From NCBI GenBank assembly GCA_037384885.1, contig JARRNO010000138.1:1-5648 (forward strand): 5,648 nucleotides of DNA, read 5' to 3'. The DNA is from JARRNO01 sp037384885. Its GTDB lineage: Bacteria > Acidobacteriota > UBA4820 > DSQY01. Below are positions 1-4,601 of this stretch, piece by piece. The position numbers and the translations under genes are program-made. The notes beneath the pieces were generated by a model, which had not been told where the DNA came from, did no database searches, and saw only the letters and a list, made by a program, of their open reading frames with translations. How positions within the stretch are numbered: position 1 is the first letter of the stretch; each line of letters starts with the position of its first letter.

Positions 1-1
1 G

Positions 2-1189
2 ACCTGCTCTGCTGCCACCATGGCCATGGCCGGGCCCCGCTTCGTCGGGTTTGTCATCGGAAGCACCCTGCCAGAGGCGCTCGCCGCGGACTGGCTCGCC
101 GGCGCCTGGGACCAGAACGCCGCCTATTACAACGCCGTTCCCGCGGCGTCAAAGCTGGAAGAAACCGCTCTGCGCTGGATGCTTGACCTCTTTCCCCTGC
201 CGGCGGGCTGCGGCGGGGCCTTCGTCACAGGCGCCACCATGGCCAATTTCACCGCCCTCGCCGCCGCGCGCAACGGCCTGCTCAGGCGCGCGGGCTGGGA
301 TGTGGAAGCGGACGGCCTGGCCGGAGCGCCCCCCATCACCGTCATCGCCGGGGAAGAGGCCCATCCCACCGTGAAGAAGTCCCTCGGCATGCTGGGACTG
401 GGACGAAATCGGATCGTGAGGGTGCCGGTGGACGGCCAGGGCAGAATGCGCGCCGGAGCGCTTCCCCCCCTGGAAGGTCCCACGATCATTCTCACCCAGG
501 CCGGCAACGTGAATACGGGCGCTGTGGATCCGGTCGGTGAAATCTGCCGGATCGCGCATGATCACGGGGCATGGGTCCACGTGGACGGCGCCTTCGGTCT
601 TTGGGCGCTTGCGGTCCCCGCCATGGGCGATCTGATGCGCGGCGTCGACCGGGCCGACTCATGGGCGACGGACTTTCACAAGTGGCTGAATGTGCCTTTT
701 GACAGCGGCCTGGCTCTGGTGCGCGATCAGGAGACGCTGCGCGCCGCCATGGCCGTCAGCGCCGAATACCTTCCCGCGGCGGGCGACCACCGGAATCCTT
801 CGGACTATACTCCCGAGCTTTCCAGACGGGCGCGGGGCGTGCCGGTCTGGGCCGCGCTGCACTCGCTGGGGCGCAATGGCGTGATTGACCTGGTCGAACG
901 CACGTGCCGCCACGCCAGGCGTTTCGCAAAGGGTTTTCAGGACGCCGGGTACGAAATCCTCAACGAGGTCGTTCTCAACCAGGTGCTGGTGTCCTTCGGC
1001 GATCCGGAGACGACGCGCCGGGTGATTGCGGCCATCCAGGCGGACGGGACCTGCTGGTGCGGCGGAACCGTCTGGCAGGACAGGACCGCCATGCGCATCA
1101 GCGTCTGCTCATGGGCGACCACTGAGAACGATGTGGAACGCAGCCTCGAAGCCATGATCCGGGCGGCAAAGGAAACGGGCCGGACCTGA
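2..1189 (+). CDS. PLP-dependent group II amino-acid decarboxylase (5'-truncated by the window edge)
   Basis: This is a fold-type I, pyridoxal-5'-phosphate-dependent decarboxylase of the aromatic-amino-acid/glutamate/tyrosine decarboxylase group (COG0076-like), expected to be cytosolic and to release CO2 from an amino acid. The frame is open from base 2 to the TGA at 1187-1189, giving 395 visible residues. Numbering from base 2, His121 (in EEAHPTV) is the expected cofactor-stacking histidine, Asp195 (HVDGAFG) contacts the pyridine nitrogen, and Lys227 (DFHKWLN, bases 680-682) forms the Schiff base. AGNVNTGAVDP and the C-terminal RISVCSW stretch followed by a TTENDV segment also fit the family. 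Full-length members have about 450-480 residues, and the GPRFVGFVIG motif near the left edge normally sits some 80 residues in. The ATGs at 20 and 26 are therefore internal, have no ribosome-binding site, and the true start lies upstream. The family is certain; the substrate cannot be read from this fragment, and no transporter or pathway gene adjoins it. Confidence 0.93.
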   Translation, partial: TCSAATMAMAGPRFVGFVIGSTLPEALAADWLAGAWDQNAAYYNAVPAASKLEETALRWMLDLFPLPAGCGGAFVTGATMANFTALAAARNGLLRRAGWDVEADGLAGAPPITVIAGEEAHPTVKKSLGMLGLGRNRIVRVPVDGQGRMRAGALPPLEGPTIILTQAGNVNTGAVDPVGEICRIAHDHGAWVHVDGAFGLWALAVPAMGDLMRGVDRADSWATDFHKWLNVPFDSGLALVRDQETLRAAMAVSAEYLPAAGDHRNPSDYTPELSRRARGVPVWAALHSLGRNGVIDLVERTCRHARRFAKGFQDAGYEILNEVVLNQVLVSFGDPETTRRVIAAIQADGTCWCGGTVWQDRTAMRISVCSWATTENDVERSLEAMIRAAKETGRT

Positions 1190-1260
1190 TGACGGCCCTC
1201 CAAGTCTTCCCTAATCGTGTCCGCCAACGCGAGAGTTATTTTGTCGTAATATGTATGGAT

Positions 1261-1318
1261 AGGGACCGCCCTCGAGGCGGGGTTCCTCTCTCCCGGAGGC
1301 GGGGCCCCCGAGGCCCGC
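1261..1318 (+). other. Two GC-rich hairpins in the leader of the SYLF gene
   Basis: The 154-base gap between the decarboxylase and the SYLF gene holds two strong inverted repeats. The first has CCGCC (1266-1270) pairing with GGCGG (1276-1280) around the loop CTCGA, and can extend through AGGGA (1261-1265) with TTCCT (1283-1287) if a GG is bulged. The second has GCGGG (1299-1303) pairing with CCCGC (1314-1318). The 9-base direct repeat GAGGCGGGG occurs at 1274-1282 and 1296-1304. Neither hairpin is followed by a T-run, so these are not classical rho-independent terminators. They could be a structured 5' leader or a stabilising 3' end of the upstream transcript. A TAATAT at 1247-1252 could be a -10 box, but I see no matching -35. 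Confidence 0.45.
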
Positions 1319-1343
1319 GAAGGCGAGCGATAGAGGTGAATCC

Positions 1344-2024
1344 ATGACGATGAAGCGAAACCTGCTCTTTCTGTTGCTTCTGGGTTTTCTGCTCACGGCG
1401 GCCCTTCCCGCCGCCGCGGCTGAAGACAAGACGGCCGAGGCGAACGCCACGGTCAAGGCGGCTGAAACCACGCTCTCCAATTTCCTGCACGATCCCAATA
1501 TGCACTGGCTAAAGGCACATTTCCAGGACGCCAAGGGCATCCTGATCATTCCCGACCGCAACAAGGGCGGATTTATCTTTGCGGGATCGGGGGGCGTAGG
1601 CGTTCTGATGGCGAAACTGCCGGACGGCCGCTGGAGCCAGCCGGCCTTCTACAAGCTCGGCAGCGTTTCGGTCGGGCTTCAGATCGGCGGGGAGCACTCC
1701 GAAGTGATCCTCTTCATCCGGTCCAAAAAGGGGCTGGATTCTTTCCTGCAATCGAGCGTCAAACTCGGCGGCGAGGCTAGCGTGGCGGCCGGGCCGGTTG
1801 GCGAGGGCACGCAGGCGGCAACGGCGGACATCCTGTCATTTTCGCGGACAAAGGGTGCCTTTGTGGGTGCGGCGCTGGCGGGCACCGTGGTGAAGACCGG
1901 GACCACGCTCAACGAGGCGTTCTACGGCAAGTACGTCACGCCGGTGGATATCCTTGTCCGCGCCGGCGTGAGGAACCCCAAAGCCGACGCCCTGAGGCAG
2001 GCGCTTTACGAAGCGACGCGTTAG
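1344..2024 (+). CDS. Exported SYLF-domain (Ysc84/DUF500 family) lipid-binding protein
   Basis: The 226-residue product starts with a clear Sec signal peptide: basic Met-Thr-Met-Lys-Arg-Asn, a Leu-rich core at residues 7-20, and a probable signal-peptidase I site after Ala26 (PAAAA|ED). The rest is a single SYLF domain. Its hallmarks are AKGILIIPD (63-71), the glycine-rich GSGGVGVLMA (81-90), YKLGSVSVGLQIGGE (103-117), a LSFSRTKGAFVGAALAG stretch (164-180) and EAFYGKYVTP (191-200). Eukaryotic SYLF proteins bind phosphoinositides and actin. The exported bacterial members are poorly characterised and are thought to act at the envelope, so a periplasmic membrane-associated role is inferred. GAGGTG at 1333-1338 lies five bases before the ATG at 1344 and supports that start; ATG 1350 is a possible alternative. 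There is no lipobox cysteine, so it is probably soluble rather than a lipoprotein. The length is normal for the bacterial family. Confidence 0.92.
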   Translation: MTMKRNLLFLLLLGFLLTAALPAAAAEDKTAEANATVKAAETTLSNFLHDPNMHWLKAHFQDAKGILIIPDRNKGGFIFAGSGGVGVLMAKLPDGRWSQPAFYKLGSVSVGLQIGGEHSEVILFIRSKKGLDSFLQSSVKLGGEASVAAGPVGEGTQAATADILSFSRTKGAFVGAALAGTVVKTGTTLNEAFYGKYVTPVDILVRAGVRNPKADALRQALYEATR

Positions 2025-2038
2025 CCCGGAAGTTGGGG

Positions 2039-2668
2039 TCACTCCGAATCCGGAACGCCGTCGAAGAAGTCCACGGCCCCGGTCTCCAGTGAATATTCCG
2101 CCCCCACCACCAGGAGGCCGTCCTCCCGGATCAACTGTTCGAGAATCCGGGAGCCGGTCCTGAGGTGGGCCGCTGAAGCGCGCACGTTCGCCCTCACAGC
2201 CCGGCGGGCCAACCCCTCCCGGTCGTTTTTTAGATCCGTTTGAAGCAACTCTTCCACCGAAGGCCGGATACGCTCTACGATGGAATGAAGGTTGGGCGAG
2301 CGGTCTTCACTCGGGCGCTCCAATTCTTCGATCGTCGCCTGCACGGCGCCGCACCCCGTGTGGCCCAAAACCACGGCCAAGCGAGCTCCCACGCGGGCGG
2401 CGGCGTATTCCACGCTGCCCACCAGAGACGGCGCCACGATGTTCCCCGCCACGCGGATGACGAAGAGGTCCCCAAGCCCCTGGTCGAAGATCATTTCCAC
2501 GGGAACCCGGGAGTCCGCGCATCCCAGGATAACCGCAAAAGGTTCCTGGCCGGCGACGAAATCTCCCAGCCGGGACTGGGTGACCAGCGGATCGAGACTG
2601 CGCACGCCCGAAACGAAGCGCCGGTTGCCCTCGCGCAGGCGTTCGAGTGCTTGAGATGCCGGAAGCAT
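2039..2668 (-). CDS. Beta-class carbonic anhydrase
   Basis: This zinc enzyme interconverts CO2 and bicarbonate in the cytoplasm. The 209-residue protein is complete and typical in length for bacterial beta-carbonic anhydrases. The ligand set is intact: Cys50 and Asp52 in CADSRVP (50-56), then His103 and Cys106 in HTGCGAV (103-109). Arg54 completes the Asp-Arg dyad that frees the zinc site for water. The conserved FVIRVAGNI (69-77) and the SVEYAA helix (85-90) are also present. There is no signal peptide. On the minus strand AAGGAG (bases 2678-2683) lies nine bases before the ATG at 2666-2668, which fixes the start. The gene is convergent with the SYLF gene (14-base gap) and divergent from the flavoenzyme, so it is probably monocistronic. 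No bicarbonate transporter is adjacent, so the role is inferred to be general CO2/bicarbonate supply or pH balance. Confidence 0.96.
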   Translation of the reverse strand: MLPASQALERLREGNRRFVSGVRSLDPLVTQSRLGDFVAGQEPFAVILGCADSRVPVEMIFDQGLGDLFVIRVAGNIVAPSLVGSVEYAAARVGARLAVVLGHTGCGAVQATIEELERPSEDRSPNLHSIVERIRPSVEELLQTDLKNDREGLARRAVRANVRASAAHLRTGSRILEQLIREDGLLVVGAEYSLETGAVDFFDGVPDSE

Positions 2669-2875
2669 TCAGAAATTCTCCTTTTGAAGTGACGCCGCCG
2701 CATTCTGCGCCGTTCGCATAGTTTACATCGGAAAGGATGGGCCTGTTCCGACGTTCTGCCGGTGGGTGAAACGCCCCCGGGAGGTAGTATCTTCCACAAA
2801 CGCCCGGAGCGCAGCTACCCCGCCGGGACTGGGACTATTTCCCAGGAATCCGCTCGCGGGTAAGCTCATAAAGCC

Positions 2876-2904
2876 TTGATGTTCGGTGCTCCCGATGCTA
2901 TGCT
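2876..2904 (+). promoter_or_regulatory. Sigma70-like promoter for the flavoenzyme gene
   Basis: TTGATG (2876-2881) as -35, a 17-base spacer, and TATGCT (2899-2904) as -10. TGC immediately before the -10 forms an extended -10 element (2896-2898). Each hexamer matches consensus at four of six positions, the spacing is ideal, and it is the best candidate in the gap. Transcription would start near 2911 and give a leader of about 185 nt before the start codon at 3097. Confidence 0.5.
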
Positions 2905-3067
2905 TATGGGGAAGTGCTTGGGAGGCCGGCCGCTTCAGGTGCTGCCCGGCGGTCAAGGGAGTGGGCATCCCGGCAGGACGGTGTTTTCAGCTGCGGTGCT
3001 TCCCATACCGCCCATCTCATGTTCAATTGGTAGAGACGTTCCAGGCGGACAGGCTCCTGGCCCCGCC
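2905..3067 (+). other. Structured leader candidate upstream of the flavoenzyme gene
   Basis: Several inverted repeats are nested here. TATGGGGAAG (2905-2914) pairs with CTTCCCATA (2999-3007) with one bulged G and encloses about 85 bases. Inside it, CTGCC (2942-2946) pairs with GGCAG (2972-2976), and GGGA with TCCC forms a smaller stem. After it, GGCGG (3044-3048) pairs with CCGCC (3063-3067). It could be a regulatory 5' untranslated region. The 5' arm of the outer stem overlaps the predicted transcription start, so part of that stem may not be transcribed. GC-rich DNA gives such pairings by chance, and I recognise no known riboswitch family here. Confidence 0.3.
3022..3035 (+). other. tRNA D-arm-like sequence, not a tRNA gene
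   Basis: TTCAATTGGTAGAG matches the usual D-stem/D-loop segment of bacterial tRNAs (CTCAATTGGTAGAG) at all but the first base. The following anticodon arm, variable loop and T arm cannot be built, and there is no acceptor stem, so it is not a functional tRNA. It may be a degraded remnant or a chance match. Confidence 0.3.
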
Positions 3068-3084
3068 GTTGAAATAGTTTGTAT

Positions 3085-3091
3085 AAGGAGG
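3085..3091 (+). promoter_or_regulatory. Shine-Dalgarno sequence that fixes the flavoenzyme start
   Basis: AAGGAGG, near-perfect anti-16S complementarity, lies five bases before the ATG at 3097-3099. It therefore selects that ATG over the in-frame TTG at 3079, which lies upstream of the site itself. The run GGGG (3090-3093) can pair with CCCC (3102-3105) around an 8-base loop containing the start codon, a short hairpin that could modulate initiation. Confidence 0.8.
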
Positions 3092-3096
3092 GGTTC

Positions 3097-4203
3097 ATGC
3101 ACCCCCGTCCCTTAAAAATAGGTTCCCACACCGCGCCCATGCCCGTCATCCAGGGTGGAATGGGCGTTCGGATATCCCTCAGCGGATTGGCCTCCGCCGT
3201 TGCAAATGAGGGAGGTATCGGCGTCATCGCCACGGCCGGCATCGGCATGGAAGAACCCGATATTTTCACGAATTTCCTCGAGGCAAGCAAACGAGCGCTG
3301 AGAAAGGAAATCAGGAAGGCCCGCGAAAAAACAAAAGGCCTCATCGGCGTGAACATTCTGGTGCCGCTGTCCAACTTCGCCGACATGGCGAGGACGGCCG
3401 TGGAAGAAAAGGCGGACTTTATCTTCTCGGGTGCGGCTCTTCCGCTCAACCTGCCGTCATTCCTGGAAGGGTCCAGGCACACCAAGCTCGTTCCCATCGT
3501 CTCTTCCGCGCGGGCGGCGCGCATCCTGATCCGCAAGTGGACGGACAAGTACCGCCACCGCCCAGACGCCATCGTCGTCGAGGGGCCCAAGGCGGGCGGA
3601 CATCTCGGGTTCTCAGAAGCGCAGATTCACGACCCCGCTTTCGCACTGGAATCGATACTGGAGCCCGTACTACGCGAAGCCGAGGACGCCGGCAAAGAAG
3701 ACGGGGAGCCCATCCCCGTCATTGCGGCAGGGGGCATCTATACGGGACGCGACCTGTACGACGCAACGGCCATGGGCGCTTCCGGCGTCCAGATGGCGAC
3801 CCGCTTCGTGACCACGGTGGAGTGCGACGCCGCGGATGGATTCAAACAGGCCTACATCGATTCGTCGCCCGAAGATCTCGTCATCATCAAGAGTCCCGTC
3901 GGCCTGCCCGGCCGCGCCATCCGGAATGCCTTCATCGACGCCGTCGAGGCTGGGAAACGAACGCCGTACAAGTGCCCTTACCACTGCATCCTGTCTTGCG
4001 ACTACCAGAAGAGTCCGTACTGCATCGCAATGGCGCTCATGAACGCGGCACGGGACCGGACACGGCTGGGCGTCGTATTCGCCGGGGCCAACGCACACCG
4101 TGCGGAACGAATAACGACTGTTAAAGAAGTCATGAACTCCCTGAGAGAAGGGTTCGCCGAGGCGTGGACCGAGACACACCGCGCTGCGGCGGTCCTGCGA
4201 TAG
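3097..4203 (+). CDS. FMN-dependent nitronate monooxygenase / FabK-like oxidoreductase with a cysteine cluster
   Basis: This 368-residue TIM-barrel flavoprotein belongs to the nitronate monooxygenase (formerly 2-nitropropane dioxygenase) superfamily, which also includes the enoyl-ACP reductase FabK. It is expected to be cytosolic and to bind FMN. Visible motifs are the N-terminal PVIQGGMGV (16-24), IGVNIL (83-88), AGGHLG (166-171) with His169 at the position of the catalytic histidine of nitronate monooxygenases, and the phosphate-binding AAGGI (210-214) and MGASGVQMATRF (226-237). Near the C-terminus, Cys293, Cys297, Cys301 and Cys309 form CX3CX3CX7C, followed by FAGANAHR. Related flavoproteins of anaerobes carry such a cluster by my recollection; classical nitronate monooxygenases and FabK lack it. 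ATG 3097 is chosen over the upstream TTG because of the ribosome-binding site. The superfamily is certain. Substrate is open: alkyl nitronates, an enoyl thioester, or another reduction are all possible, and no fatty-acid genes are adjacent. Confidence 0.93.
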   Translation: MHPRPLKIGSHTAPMPVIQGGMGVRISLSGLASAVANEGGIGVIATAGIGMEEPDIFTNFLEASKRALRKEIRKAREKTKGLIGVNILVPLSNFADMARTAVEEKADFIFSGAALPLNLPSFLEGSRHTKLVPIVSSARAARILIRKWTDKYRHRPDAIVVEGPKAGGHLGFSEAQIHDPAFALESILEPVLREAEDAGKEDGEPIPVIAAGGIYTGRDLYDATAMGASGVQMATRFVTTVECDAADGFKQAYIDSSPEDLVIIKSPVGLPGRAIRNAFIDAVEAGKRTPYKCPYHCILSCDYQKSPYCIAMALMNAARDRTRLGVVFAGANAHRAERITTVKEVMNSLREGFAEAWTETHRAAAVLR

Positions 4204-4395
4204 AGAGATCCTCAAGGCTCCATGGCTTTGAACGGCCGCCTTTCTGAAGGGCGCTGGGGTTTCAGACCGGCTGCCTTCACAGGTTTCGAAGCAAGGGCAC
4301 ATCCGCGTTCAACGTGATCCCCGGGGCTCAGCCGGCTGCCGCCGGCGAATATGAACTGCTGGCCAGGGGATTAGGAGATGATCCCCCCGCCGCCG

Positions 4396-4426
4396 CAGGA
4401 CTCCAAGGTCGTCATTCCTGTTTTTT
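4396..4426 (+). terminator. Probable rho-independent terminator after the flavoenzyme gene
   Basis: CAGGA (4396-4400) pairs with TCCTG (4416-4420), and six T residues follow directly (4421-4426). The stem is only five perfect pairs, extendable past one mismatch, with a long loop, so it is weak by energy. The position fits: it ends the flavoenzyme transcript just before the promoter at 4429. Confidence 0.4.
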
Positions 4427-4428
4427 CC

Positions 4429-4456
4429 TTGCGCACGCGTCCTCGCCCCGTATAAT
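4429..4456 (+). promoter_or_regulatory. Sigma70-like promoter with a perfect TATAAT box
   Basis: TTGCGC (4429-4434, three of six consensus bases) is separated by 16 bases from a perfect TATAAT (4451-4456). Transcription would begin near 4463, giving a leader of about 140 nt before the ATG at 4602. The weak -35 suggests low basal strength or dependence on an activator. Confidence 0.55.
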
Positions 4457-4483
4457 TACATTGGAAATATGTAGAAATTCACT

Positions 4484-4561
4484 GGAGGGGGGGCGAAATT
4501 CAACCGACAGGATGTGGACGCACAAGCTCACGGCCACCTTCGCCGGAGGCTCGAGACTTCC
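4484..4561 (+). promoter_or_regulatory. Candidate GEMM-I-like (cyclic-di-GMP) riboswitch aptamer
   Basis: The leader has the layout and some of the conserved words of the GEMM-I aptamer. An outer stem can form from GGAGG (4484-4488) and CTTCC (4557-4561). GGGC (4491-4494) pairs with GCTC (4526-4529, one G-U). Between them come GAAA, an imperfect stem capped by GACA, and GGACGCACAAGC (4516-4527), close to the GEMM signature GGACGCAAAGC with one inserted base. A second short hairpin, GCCACC with GGAGGC, follows. Against it: the tetraloop is GACA rather than GNRA, the first inner stem has mismatches, and the 3' GGUAGC-like segment is not seen. The position, between a promoter and a secreted-protein gene, suits the family. 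No expression platform is clear. Confidence 0.33.
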
Positions 4562-4601
4562 TGAGTTTTCACCCGCCTTCAAAAAACCTGGGAGCGGCAT
4601 C

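Larger units (their letters stand above)
2669..3096. other. 428-base divergent intergenic region with several inverted repeats
   Basis: This region lies between the divergent carbonic anhydrase and flavoenzyme genes. No reading frame in it has both a ribosome-binding site and a protein-like composition. It contains a perfect 6-bp hairpin, CTGGGA (2829-2834) and TCCCAG (2840-2845), around CTATT. GGTAG (2783-2787) can pair with CTACC (2815-2819). A promoter at 2876-2904, a structured leader and a tRNA-like D-arm motif are listed separately. For the minus-strand gene I see only a weak -10 candidate (TAAACT on the minus strand, bases 2720-2725) with no good -35. Confidence 0.6.
4204..4601. other. 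398-base intergenic region: terminator, promoter and leader
   Basis: No credible gene lies here. From the left there is a hairpin without a T-run just after the flavoenzyme stop, CGCCTTT (4237-4243) with AAGGGCG (4247-4253, one G-U pair). Next come a perfect 6-bp stem GCCGGC-TGCC-GCCGGC (4331-4346) and GGGGAT (4366-4371) with ATCCCC (4381-4386). The 9-base word CCGGCTGCC occurs twice, at 4267-4275 and 4332-4340. The terminator, promoter and leader in the right half are listed separately. Confidence 0.6.

Noticed and set aside
20..1189. ATG at 20 as the true start of the decarboxylase
   Set aside because: The frame is open to the left edge, there is no ribosome-binding site, and family motifs that normally lie some 80 residues into the protein begin right at this point.
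2240..2692. 150-codon plus-strand frame across the carbonic anhydrase
   Set aside because: It is antisense to the intact zinc-ligand motifs of the carbonic anhydrase and its His/Arg/Pro-rich composition is not protein-like.
2750..2960. FMN (RFN) riboswitch upstream of the FMN enzyme
   Set aside because: Fragments look similar: GGGTGAAACGCCC near 2764, CCGGGAGGTAGTA near 2777, and CTTCAGG and CCCGGCGGT near 2934-2953. They are scattered over two places, partly upstream of the predicted promoter, and the ordered conserved RFN core is not present. A search with Rfam RF00050 would settle it.
3079..3096. TTG at 3079 as the start of the flavoenzyme
   Set aside because: It lies upstream of the strong AAGGAGG, which is correctly spaced for ATG 3097, and would add six residues that include the translated ribosome-binding site.
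2876..3115. A 79-codon reading frame on the plus strand within the intergenic region
   Set aside because: It has no ribosome-binding site, a Gly/Pro/Cys-rich composition typical of chance frames in GC-rich DNA, and overlaps the flavoenzyme start.
2904..3590. 228-codon minus-strand frame opposite the flavoenzyme start
   Set aside because: It is antisense to a well-identified gene, resembles no family and is low-complexity. It is a shadow frame of GC-rich coding DNA.
3670..4302. 210-codon minus-strand frame opposite the flavoenzyme 3' half
   Set aside because: Same reason: it is fully antisense to conserved motifs of the plus-strand gene and lacks a recognisable domain.
4512..4601. In-frame upstream ATG at 4512 extending the secreted protein by 30 residues
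   Set aside because: No good Shine-Dalgarno precedes it, and it would place an odd 30-residue extension in front of a well-formed signal peptide that starts at 4602.
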